Source: Porphyra umbilicalis (Eukaryota > Rhodophyta > Bangiophyceae > Bangiales > Bangiaceae). Taken from it: a stretch of 64,000 bases of DNA. The stretch lies in NCBI GenBank assembly GCA_002049455.2, contig KV918811.1:186001-250000 (forward strand), in the 5' to 3' direction. Made by a program: the position numbers and the translations under genes. Shown here piece by piece: positions 21,283 through 30,037 of this stretch (positions within the stretch are counted from its first letter, which is position 1; the number at the start of each line of letters is the position of its first letter). Below the pieces are notes generated by a model, which was not told the DNA's origin, did no database searches, and worked only from the letters and a program-made list of their open reading frames with translations.

Positions 21283-24200
21283 TCAGCACGTGGAAACAGG
21301 ACGTGGGGCCGGCGTAGCGCCAAGCCCCAAGGTGCCCAGATCCGAGCCAACGCCGATGACGCGGCGAAACAGGATGAACGCCGGGGCTGGCAGCGGCTTC
21401 GTCAGCCCATCTGCCGGCATGTCCACGCTAGGGAGGAAGTAGAACGTCACCTCCCCGCGCGCCACGTAGTCACGCACCATGTGGTACGCGACGTCCACGT
21501 GCTTGGTACGCCCGGTGGCTTCGGGGTTGTTGACCAAGGCGAGGCAAGCCTGGTTGTCTTCCCCCATCGGCACGGCCCCGCCATCGACCCCCAGCGCTGA
21601 CAGCAGCTTGCGTAGCCACAGCGCCTCCTTGGTTGCCATCGCGGCGGCCACGTACTCCGCTTCGGCCGTCGAGGTTGCCACCGTCGACTGGCGCTTGCTT
21701 GCCCACGCGATGGGCCCGCCATTGAGGGTGAAGACGAAGCCTGTCGTGGACCGACGGCCGTCAACGTCGCCCGCCCAGTCGGCGTCGACAAACCCCTGCA
21801 GCGGCTCGCTGCCGCCGAAAACCACCCCAAGGCGGGTTGTCCCGCGCAGGTAGCGCAATACCCCCTTTGCCGCGCGCATGTGGTCCTGCTCAGGGCAAGA
21901 CATGAACCGCGACAGCACCCCCACGGCAAAGGCGATGTCCGGCCTTGTCGTGGTGGACAGGTAGAGGAGGGAGCCGACCAACTCGGCGTACCGGTTTCCC
22001 TCCGGCAGCAGGTCCTCGCCCGTCTTAGTCAGCTTGACCCCTGACGCCATTGGCGCCTTGTTCGGGGTGGAGGTCTCCATCCCAAACGCCTCCAGCAGCG
22101 TCGCCGTGTGCCCCGGGTTGCTCAGAGTGAGCGTCTTCGCCGCACGGTCACGCATGACCTTCATGCCAATAAAGTCGGTGACCTCCCCCATGTCGCGTAC
22201 TTCAAACTTCGTCGACACGAAGCGCTTGACGGCAGCAACCCCAGCCAGCTTCTCGCCGGCCACGATAAGGTCGTCGACGTACACGAGAATGAAGACGCGC
22301 CCGTGCACAGGGTGGCACCACTCGTAGAGGCACGGGTCCACCTTGGACCGCACTGCACCGATCTCCTTGAGCTCCTTGTCGAGCTTGATGCCCCACAGCC
22401 GCCCAGCCTGCTTTGTCCCGTAGAGCGCAAGGTTAAGCCGACACATCTCCTTCACGCCCTCCGGCTCGATACCGTCGGGGAGTTTGATGTACATCTCCTT
22501 GTCCATCTTGGCGTTGAGGAAGGCTGTCTTGACGTCGACATGGTGAACCTCCCAGCCCGAGGCTGCAGCCACAGCAAAGAGGGCCCGTGTGGTAGCCGCG
22601 CTGGGCACTGGCGCCCACGTCTCGTCAAAGTCCCGCCCCGGCACTTGGTTGAAACCTTGGGCCACGAGGCGAGCCTTGTGGCGCGTCATCTTGCCCTCCG
22701 CGTCGTGTTTGATGTCGAACACGAAACGCGTCTTGATGGCCTTGTGCTTCTTGTTGTTCACCTTAATCTTGGACCAGGTGCCAAGCTTCTTGTGCGCTGC
22801 CACCTCCTCCTTGATGGCCTGCTTCCAACGCGGCCAATCAGAACGAGCACGTGCCTCTTTCTCGTTTGCCGGGGGCTTGTGTAGGTCGCAGCCCGACTCA
22901 GCCGCACTCTTGGTACCACTTGCCAAGTACGCCTTGGGCTCCTTCTCCCACCATGTTACCTTGTGAGCTGGCTTTCGCTTTGAGCGACGAGGCCCAGGTG
23001 CGGCGCTGTCACAGGTAGCAGGTCCTTGACCGCCCGCCGGTGACGAGCCATCGGAGCAATCCTCGACGTCCTCCTCGCTATCTTTAGCAAGGGAGGGAGG
23101 ACCGACTTCTTCGTCGCTGTCAGAGGTGTCGTCGGGGGCGTACTCGTCGTCTCGCCCGCGTTCAGCGTCGAGCATGTCCATTGCCCCTTCCGTGGCGTCA
23201 TCCTTGCCGCCGTCATTTCCCGCCGTCAGTCGAGGACCAGCGCTTGACCCGACTGCCGACGCCTTGGCTTTAGCCGGGTTCTCCTCCATCAGTACGTCTC
23301 GACGCTCGAAGACTTGGTTCGTCTCATCCTCGAGGATGCGGTAGGCCTTGCCACCGACCGTGTAGCCGACAAAGCGGCCTACGTCGGTCCTTGGCTCCAG
23401 CTTGCGTTGCTGCTTCTTGGGTTTGAGCGCCCACGCCCGGCTCCCCCAAACGCGGAATCCCGCGACGTTGGGGCGTCGACCCGTTAGGGCCTCTAGCGGT
23501 GTTACGTCCAGCCCCGCCTTGGGGGACCGGTTGAGCACATGGACGACAGAGGCCAACGCCTCAGCCCACAGGTCTTCCTCCGCTCCGGCATCGAGCAGAG
23601 CAGCACGCACGCGCTCCATCAGAGTGCGGTTAACCCGCTCCGCTTTGCCGTTCTGCTGTGACTTGTACGGCGCTGTCATCTCCGACGTGATGCCCTTGTC
23701 CTCGTACCATGCCTTGAGGTCGTTGGTGACGTACTCCTTGGCACCGTCATGACGGACGCGCTTGACCTTGACTCCCGTCAGCGTCTCAAGCTGCTTGATA
23801 CGCGTCTTGAGAACCTGCGGTGCCATCCCTTTTGTCTTGATAGGCGTTGCCGTGATGAACCCCGTGGAGTCCTCCAGCGCCGTCATAAAGTAGATGGAAC
23901 CACCCAGCGACTCCGTGAGTGGGCCACCAATGTCGGTGTGCACCAGCTCGCACTTGGTCGTCGCTGTAGATGAGCGGGGGCTTGGCGCCTGCACCATCTT
24001 GCCCTTCACACACAGCACACACACAGTGCCAATAACGCGCTTGGCGTCTGCCACTGACACCGGCATGCCGTCGACCATTGTGGCCGCCCGCTTGAGGTTC
24101 TCTAACCCCAAGTGGTTGAACCGACGGTGCCACAGCTCCGCCTCCCCGGCTATGCGCGTGGATGCCGCGTTAGCCGACGCCTGGACCGGCGTCACCTTGA

Positions 24201-25461
24201 GCACATACTGCTCCAGGTCGTTCACCTTGCCGACCACCGACGCCTTGTCGAGCACCCCGCTCAAGCGTACAGCATCCCCGTCGCTAAGAATGTAGCAGGC
24301 GTTGTCGACAAACACCACCGCACCTCGATTGCGGTCGACTGCTCGAACCGACAGCAGGTTGCTAGTCAGGTCCGGAACAAGCATAGCCTCCCCGAGCACC
24401 ATGCGCGTCTTGGTGTTTCCTTTGCCAACGTCCATGGAGACGTGGCCGTGCCCCTTGATGGGCACCTTAACGCCGTTGGCCAAGGTGACCTCGGCCCCGC
24501 TTCCCGCCGTCCGGACGGTGAAGCCCTTATCCCCGGCGGCCATGTGGTTGGTTGCGCCAGAGTCAAGCACCCAGGTTGATGACCCGCGTGTGCTCCCGTG
24601 AGCCTTGCTGCTACCGGCATTGCCGGTGGAAGCAGTGTAGGCCAGAGCGGCACCCGCGTGGGGCCCGCCGCCTTGGCCGCCTTCACGACCACCACCGCCG
24701 GGCTTGCCCTTGCCCTTGGCCTCATCCGCCTTCTTCTTGTAGCAGTCGCGCTGCATGTGCCCTTTCTTGTTGCAGTAGAAGCACACGACCGACTTCTTGT
24801 CAAACGACTTCTTGTGCGCCGCTGCAGCAAAGGCTTGTGACTTGACACTGCCAGAAGGCTTCGACGCGGCGACGGTAATGCTCCGCTGCTCCACTTGCAG
24901 CAGCTTAGCCGTCACGTCCGACATGACGAGCTTGGTGTCCTTGTTCTCCAAGACCGTCCTGAGCATCCCGTACTCTGACGGAAGCCCCGACAAGACACGC
25001 AGTGCGAGCGTGTTGTCGTCCACCGGGTTTCCGAGCATGGCAAGCTCGTCCCGGATCATCTTGGCGCGCGACGCAAACTTGATGATGTTTTCGTCGTCGC
25101 CCTTCTTCAGGCTGCTCAGCTCGTCCATGAGCCGCAGCAGCTGCGCATTGTCACGTGCCTCGAACATGACCTTGAGCGCGTCCCACGCCTCCTTGGCCGT
25201 GTCAACCGACGTGACCGTGTTGAGATGCACGGGCTTGACCGACATCTGGATGGTCGCCAGCGCCGCCTCGTTCGTGGCGTCCCACGCTTCGACCACCGGG
25301 TCGGACTTCTTGTCGTCCGAACCAGAAGCAGGGCGGTCCGTCACGACGGCCGTCCACAGCTTCTCTTTCTTGAGCTGCGCACGCTGGTACGCCGCCCACA
25401 CCTTGTAATCGTCGTCCAGCTGCGCGAACCGTGGGCCGCTAAGGCGGCCGTAGTCCGACAT
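21283..25461 (-). CDS. Copia Gag-Pol polyprotein
   Basis: The frame is open from 25,614, but the ATG at 25,461 (MSDYGRLSGPRF) is the more natural Gag start. In order come a UBN2-like Gag, a CCHC knuckle (CFYCNKKGHMQRDC, near 24,735-24,776) and a protease (WVLDSGATNH, near 24,560). The GAG-pre-integrase (LWHRRFNHLG) and the integrase (HTDIGGPL, RHDGAKEY, QQNGKAERVNRTL) follow. The reverse transcriptase has YVDDLIVAG near 22,268, and the RNase H has FVDADWAGD, EAEYVAA and DNQACLAL. The last block is the TGRTKHVDVAYH motif typical of copia. Gag and Pol share one frame. It looks whole. Confidence 0.95.
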   Translation of the reverse strand: MSDYGRLSGPRFAQLDDDYKVWAAYQRAQLKKEKLWTAVVTDRPASGSDDKKSDPVVEAWDATNEAALATIQMSVKPVHLNTVTSVDTAKEAWDALKVMFEARDNAQLLRLMDELSSLKKGDDENIIKFASRAKMIRDELAMLGNPVDDNTLALRVLSGLPSEYGMLRTVLENKDTKLVMSDVTAKLLQVEQRSITVAASKPSGSVKSQAFAAAAHKKSFDKKSVVCFYCNKKGHMQRDCYKKKADEAKGKGKPGGGGREGGQGGGPHAGAALAYTASTGNAGSSKAHGSTRGSSTWVLDSGATNHMAAGDKGFTVRTAGSGAEVTLANGVKVPIKGHGHVSMDVGKGNTKTRMVLGEAMLVPDLTSNLLSVRAVDRNRGAVVFVDNACYILSDGDAVRLSGVLDKASVVGKVNDLEQYVLKVTPVQASANAASTRIAGEAELWHRRFNHLGLENLKRAATMVDGMPVSVADAKRVIGTVCVLCVKGKMVQAPSPRSSTATTKCELVHTDIGGPLTESLGGSIYFMTALEDSTGFITATPIKTKGMAPQVLKTRIKQLETLTGVKVKRVRHDGAKEYVTNDLKAWYEDKGITSEMTAPYKSQQNGKAERVNRTLMERVRAALLDAGAEEDLWAEALASVVHVLNRSPKAGLDVTPLEALTGRRPNVAGFRVWGSRAWALKPKKQQRKLEPRTDVGRFVGYTVGGKAYRILEDETNQVFERRDVLMEENPAKAKASAVGSSAGPRLTAGNDGGKDDATEGAMDMLDAERGRDDEYAPDDTSDSDEEVGPPSLAKDSEEDVEDCSDGSSPAGGQGPATCDSAAPGPRRSKRKPAHKVTWWEKEPKAYLASGTKSAAESGCDLHKPPANEKEARARSDWPRWKQAIKEEVAAHKKLGTWSKIKVNNKKHKAIKTRFVFDIKHDAEGKMTRHKARLVAQGFNQVPGRDFDETWAPVPSAATTRALFAVAAASGWEVHHVDVKTAFLNAKMDKEMYIKLPDGIEPEGVKEMCRLNLALYGTKQAGRLWGIKLDKELKEIGAVRSKVDPCLYEWCHPVHGRVFILVYVDDLIVAGEKLAGVAAVKRFVSTKFEVRDMGEVTDFIGMKVMRDRAAKTLTLSNPGHTATLLEAFGMETSTPNKAPMASGVKLTKTGEDLLPEGNRYAELVGSLLYLSTTTRPDIAFAVGVLSRFMSCPEQDHMRAAKGVLRYLRGTTRLGVVFGGSEPLQGFVDADWAGDVDGRRSTTGFVFTLNGGPIAWASKRQSTVATSTAEAEYVAAAMATKEALWLRKLLSALGVDGGAVPMGEDNQACLALVNNPEATGRTKHVDVAYHMVRDYVARGEVTFYFLPSVDMPADGLTKPLPAPAFILFRRVIGVGSDLGTLGLGATPAPRPVSTC

Positions 25462-25603
25462 GTTGACGACAGCGGCGCGACCAAGCACCGCACTGACGAC
25501 GTCGACGGCGGTATCGGCCCGCGCGACGCCGGAACACACCGCAACCCGAGCAACGTCGTCCGACCAGCGACCGCAGGGAAGACGACGATGACCACCAGCG
25601 ATA

Positions 25604-25618
25604 GCTGGGCCCATAACC
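25604..25618 (-). promoter_or_regulatory. Copia primer binding site matching initiator tRNA-Met anticodon arm
   Basis: The + strand reads GCTGGGCCCATAACC directly against the 5' LTR. This is the anticodon stem-loop of eukaryotic initiator tRNA-Met rather than a tRNA 3' end. Drosophila copia uses the same arrangement, priming from a 5' half of initiator tRNA-Met. Confidence 0.85.
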
Positions 25619-26039
25619 TGTGAAGCGGGAGGTAGATAGGTGGATGCGTTGGTTTACTTGGATGGCGGCTTTGGGCCCACTAGGACCGCCTGATATACCC
25701 CAGGCGACCCCTCTGCCAGTCCCAGAGACGACCCTCTCTCAGTGCTCCCCCAGGCACTTCCACTCTCCGCGTGTGCAGGGCCTGCGGCGCACCTCCCAAA
25801 GCGGAGCATGCGCCTCCCCGGTGGTAAGCCGCCCACCGCCGCACAATCCAGTCACCACGCCACGAACAATCTCCCCGAGCTCACCACCAGAAAGGGGGGG
25901 CTCACCAAGAGATACACAAATCAAGTACATACAAGTACAAGTCATACAACAATGGAATGCCAACAAGTACACGACCTTGAGTCACCAAGAGCCCGCGTGT
26001 AAGTATAGCTCCCATGGAATTCCCGAGCAGAGCTCAACA
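25619..26039 (-). repeat. Copia 5' LTR
   Basis: 421 bp with TG...CA ends, adjoining the primer binding site. It presumably contains the promoter for the - strand transcript. Confidence 0.97.
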
Positions 26040-26310
26040 GGAACCACCCGAGGGGGACACGGCGTGGGCGAGGGCACTGACCGCATGGCGGGTCCCGTCC
26101 CTCCCCTCATCGGCCAGTTAACCGATTGAGGCTCTCTTCGACCGCTTTGTCGGACAGGGGTACGATGACCAGGAGGGACTCATGCTCAAGGTCAGGTGGT
26201 TCGGGTATGGACCCCGGGAGGACTCCTGGCACTATGTGGAGGACCTCCCGGCTGAGAAGGTCCGCCAGCACTGTGTGCGGCAGCGGCTCACGGTGAGAAG
26301 AAGGGTATAA
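26040..26310 (+). pseudogene. Chromovirus chromodomain segment
   Basis: After the copia duplication the sequence encodes LMLKVRWFGYGPREDSWHYVEDLP, a chromodomain core with the aromatic residues and the W-x-P-like pattern, followed by a basic tail. In chromoviruses this domain at the integrase end guides insertion to particular chromatin. It shows that the host retroelement is a chromovirus. The element is broken. Confidence 0.85.
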
Positions 26311-26478
26311 TACAACTATCAACCCCGTGTACGGGGTACCCCTCGCACACACCCCCGACAATAGATCCAACCCAACTAGGGATAAGCCCACAGGGGGCCG
26401 GGCTGCGCCTCACTGAGCGCCCCGGCGCCCCACTCGAACCTGGGTACCTATTCCCTACCCGGCGAGTGCGGGCGCTCG

Positions 26479-27869
26479 TCACGAACGTACCCACCAAACT
26501 GGTCGTAACCCGAGTGGTCCGGGTACTCCCGGGCCGACCCCCGGTCCGCCTACCACACCCGCACTACCTCCAGCACCCACTGGGTAGCGAGGATGGCCGC
26601 CGCCGGGGTAGCCTCCCCCCGGCGGAGCGCAGTGCCAAAGTAGGCCACTATGCGGGGCATCCGGGCCGGCAACCCGAAGGGCACCTCCATGGCCGACCAC
26701 CAGGACGGCGTCGGGACGTAGTATGCCCGCCGCGTCGAGGTGTGGACCTGGGAGCTCTCCACTTGAGAGGCCCGCACCAGGATGCCCGACGCGTCCCGCA
26801 CCCGGCGTTCGGTGCGGGCGTCCTGGTGGTGAAAGTCGGGGTCCGTCTCCCCCAAGTACGGGGGGGAGCAACGCGCCCACTCCCACGCCACGACAGGCAG
26901 CACGTCGTCGGCGGTGGCCCCGTCCATCACATTGGACAGGCGCGCGGCCACGCGCTCCACCCACGGCGCGTCCCCCGCCTCCTGTAGGGCGGGGAGGTCC
27001 GTGGCCACCCCAGCAGGCAGTTCGTACTGCACGGAGTGGCGCGCCAGCCAGCGCTGCCAGGCCGGGCCCTACTTGGGCAGCGGGATCGCCGAGTAAAGCG
27101 CCCGCAAGCGGCACTCCCCCATCTGACTGGGGGCAGCCGGGGGCGTCCACTGAACCGACGCCCCCGGCCCCGCAAGTCCCGCCTCCCCCACTGCCGGGAG
27201 GCGCTCCCGGCGCGGCACCGGCGGGGGGGACTCCTGCTCCATGGGATCATCCCCCGCCTCGCCCGGCGCCGCTCCCGCCGCCGGGGGAGTGGCCGGCCGG
27301 CTGGGCGGAAGCGGCACGCGCGCCGCCGCCGCGCGGGACCCGACCGCGTCTTCTTCAGCCGACCGCGTCGGCGCACTCGATGCGCGGGAGGCCGACACCG
27401 ACCCCGCCGACGACTTGGACCGGCGGGGGGGAGGCGGCGGTTGGGTTGCTTGACTCCCCGCCGCCGACGACTCCCGGCTCGGGGGCGCGGCGCTGGCCTG
27501 GCGCGCCCGGCGGGCTGACTTGCCCAGGGACGCCGCCACGGCCGCGCCACTTGACTTGGTGGCGCCGGACGGCGTGGCAGTTGCCGACGCCGCCGCCCCG
27601 CCAACCCGCGGAGTGGCCGCCGTCGAGCCCTTGGCCTTGGGGGCGCCCACACTCCCCGGCGCCCCGCCCACCCGCGGGGACCCCGCCGCAGGGCTGCCGG
27701 ACTTGGCCGTAGCCGACGCCGGCGTCCCACTTGGCGCCGGCGTGGCGCGCCCCGCACTGGGGGAAGCCATCTCCTCGTTCGGCGCCACTGCCGTCGACCG
27801 CGAGGAGGCCATAGCCGCCGCGCCCGGGTAAGGGGGACGGCGAGGGGGAGGGTGGGGTGCCCCGCGCAC
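26479..27869 (-). pseudogene. Antisense ORF in the chromovirus 3' region
   Basis: Between the chromodomain and the 3' LTR lies a - strand coding region opposite to gag-pol. The first part is a low-complexity Ala/Pro/Ser-rich stretch. The second part (27,032-26,550) has ordinary composition (AARLSNVMDGATADDVLPVV, PSWWSAMEVPFGLPARM) but no domain I recognise. Additional antisense ORFs at this position are known in some plant chromovirus and Tat-lineage elements. It carries at least one break. A TATA-like CATAAAAA lies about 100 nt upstream. Confidence 0.55.
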
Positions 27870-27968
27870 AGAGGGACGCGGTGGAGGCTCTCAACTCGAG
27901 TAGCGGTGGAGGGGGGGACGGTGACGGTCGGCAGTGGACGGCGTCCCCGTCTGTCCCCCGCCTACCCC

Positions 27969-27976
27969 CTTTTTAT
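27969..27976 (-). promoter_or_regulatory. TATA-like box ahead of antisense ORF
   Basis: On the - strand CATAAAAA lies about 100 nt upstream of the first ATG of the antisense ORF in otherwise GC-rich DNA. Confidence 0.4.
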
Positions 27977-28400
27977 GAGCCCCTGTGTGGGGACTGGGGC
28001 CCATACCCCGGGCCCCCTCAGCCCCACACCGCGGGCCACTCCCCCTGGACAACTCGCCACGGGGAAGGGCCGCGCGACAGCCCCCCAGGTGGGGGGGTGG
28101 GGGGATGCCATACTGGGCACCCGCCCCCCTGTTGGCCCACCGGGCACGGTTAGCGGGCCCGCCCCGGACACGCGGCAACACCCCTGGCCCCCGCGGCCTT
28201 GTCCACCGTACGGCGGCGGCGCGTACCCCCTTGCCCCGGCGGGGGCGCCCCCACGATCCGGGGCAGCCATCGCTGGCGAGGAACGGGGCGGCACCCGGGC
28301 CCCACACTGGGGAGCCCGGCGGCTAGCTGTCCTGGCCCGCCCGCCACACTCGGGCGGGCCCGCCCCCCCTGGCTCTGGGCCGCCGGGACGGCGACCTCTT
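27977..28400. other. Chromovirus non-coding stretch before the polypurine tract
   Basis: GC-rich DNA with no convincing gene. If the antisense ORF is real, its promoter region would lie here. Confidence 0.5.
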
Positions 28401-28413
28401 AAGAAGGGGGAAT
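28401..28413 (+). promoter_or_regulatory. Chromovirus polypurine tract
   Basis: AAGAAGGGGGAAT immediately precedes the LTR starting TGTGACGG, the expected position of the plus-strand primer. Confidence 0.75.
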
Positions 28414-29087
28414 TGTGACGGTCCGTCACATGGCCCCCACACTCCGGGATCCAGATTCCCCGGAAATATGCCCCACTAACGCATATTTCAAATCGTTCCG
28501 TTGGCGACCCACTTGTGATCATCTCGTGGCTCACCAACCACAACCGCAATCCCAATACTTCCCTGGGATTCGTAACCCCCTCGAGCGAGCCCCTACTTAA
28601 GGGCCTAATTTTGTGTAAACCCATCTTGGATTATCGACTTATGTTACTTTGTGCCCCTGACTCCGGGGCGCCGCGAGCGTGTCACGTAGCACCCTTCCCC
28701 CCGCCTCTACTCAAGGCGGTATTCGAAGCTTCGGCCGTCCTCCGGGTTATGGGCCCAGTGGGCCCTGAGGAGAGGGCTTTCCGTGGGTCCTTTGAGGGTG
28801 TCTGAGGAGGGTTTTCCGAGGGTCCTTTGAGGGAGTCTGGGGAGGGTTTTCCGAGGGTCCTTTGAGGGTGTCTGAGGAGGGTTTTCCGAGGGTCCGAGGG
28901 GAACGGATGGGATATGAGGGTGAGGCATGAGTGTCGCCTCGAGGCCTTCGACGCGGGCAAGTAAACTTCCGGTCACACAACTCGTGTTAGTCGCTCGGGG
29001 CGTCTTCCCCCGGTCGACGCCGTGCGTGTGTGCTCTTCGGGGTTTCCTTCCGGGGCGGGTATTACCCGACAGGACTACCCGGCGACA
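28414..29087 (+). repeat. Chromovirus 3' LTR (right edge tentative)
   Basis: The LTR begins with the palindrome TGTGACGGTCCGTCACA. I place its end at GGCGACA (29,087), which roughly mirrors the start, but the matching 5' LTR is not in the window and no target duplication could be checked. Confidence 0.6.
28755..28895 (+). repeat. ~35-bp tandem repeats inside the LTR
   Basis: Four near-identical copies of a unit containing AGGGTTTTCCGAGGGTCC and TTTGAGGG(T/A)GTCTG lie head to tail. Copy-number changes of this kind are common in LTRs. Confidence 0.85.
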
Positions 29088-30037
29088 CGGTTTGGCTCGC
29101 CCTCCCCCCAACTAGGTGGGGTGGGCTGAGCGTGTTGTCACAGCGATTGCTCGCTGCTTGCCGAGGCGCCGTGAGCACACTTGAGTTCATGTCGCCCGCG
29201 CGCCCATGGTTTCCATTGCATCAACATGGTGTGCACGCCATCGCGGCCACCTCCTGTTGCGCACTGCGGCAGACGGCCACCCAAGTGCGTTGCTCGCCTA
29301 TTGTCTGAGCGTCCGCCCCGAGCTGCTTCGTTGTCTGGCGAGCTGGCGTACCCTCTCGACATTGATTGAGCGCTTCTCGGATTCTCACACCACATCCTCG
29401 CCATTGACTCTCTGAATGTTGCCTCCTCCCCGAAGCCCCGCCCGCCCCCGGATGCCGAGCCACCTGTATTGATTGGACCTTTTGCCTCCTTGATGCTTGT
29501 TCTCCTGGTCAGCATTGGTTCTATCTCTTTTCTCTCTCCCACCCCAGGCTCTGGCTCGATGTCGTCGTGCGCCGGCTGTACCGGGCGACTCCATCCGTTC
29601 CTCTCTCTTTTCTCTTCCTCGTCGGGGTGCACGCGCGGCGGTTGACAACGGCACGTGGAGTGTGGAGGGTATGTGTGCCTCGGCGGTGGGTGGTGGTTGG
29701 CGGCACGCCCGCTCCTCTGTGTGTCTCATGCGATGGCAAATGCTGCTTCCTGTGGGAACTGTGTGTGTGTGCAAGTGGGTTGGCGGCACATCTGTGGGGG
29801 GGTGGCGCTCGGCAAGACGCATGTGAGTGTGAGACGCGGCTCGTGGAGTGTGCGGTGGGTCTCATCGGTCGGATGCGCTCGCGAATCACTTTCCTGCCTC
29901 TGCCCCATCGTCTTCCACCAGCTGCTGCACCGCCCGCCTGACATTTCGATTGATTTTTTTTTGTTTGACCTCCCATACGCGTCAGGCTGGTTGTGTGTGA
30001 CCAGTTGTTCGCGCGTGTAGCTCAACCCCTCATCCCT
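29088..30037. other. No recognisable gene
   Basis: Mixed-composition DNA with short frames only. I see no TIRs, domains or repeats. It lies between the chromovirus LTR and the 3' end of the broken gene at 30,038-32,662. Confidence 0.5.

Larger units (their letters stand above)
20382..26039 (-). mobile_element. Ty1/copia LTR retrotransposon, looks whole
   Basis: Two LTRs of exactly 421 bp (20,382-20,802 and 25,619-26,039) start TG and end CA. They are flanked by the 5-bp duplication GGAAC at 20,377-20,381 and 26,040-26,044. One long frame on the - strand encodes Gag through RNase H in copia order. I count about 7 differences between the LTRs (about 1.7%), so the insertion is fairly recent. 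It interrupts the chromovirus between the integrase C-terminus and the chromodomain. Confidence 0.97.
1..29087 (+). mobile_element. Broken chromovirus (Ty3/gypsy LTR retrotransposon with chromodomain), 3' LTR present, 5' LTR outside window
   Basis: Gag, CCHC knuckle, protease, reverse transcriptase, RNase H, integrase and a terminal chromodomain occur in chromovirus order on the + strand, scattered over 1-3,968, 10,257-11,979, 20,121-20,381 and 26,045-26,310. The gaps are younger insertions: a Tc1/mariner element (TA duplication), a Harbinger element (TTA duplication) and a copia element (GGAAC duplication). A purine tract and an LTR starting with TG close the element at 28,401 onward. It is a fossil: besides the three insertions the coding parts carry several further breaks. 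It must be older than all three insertions. The right LTR edge is a guess because no second LTR is available for comparison. Confidence 0.9.

Noticed and set aside
25604-25618. tRNA gene fragment
   Set aside because: Only 15 bases match the initiator tRNA-Met anticodon arm, and they abut an LTR exactly, so this is a primer binding site.
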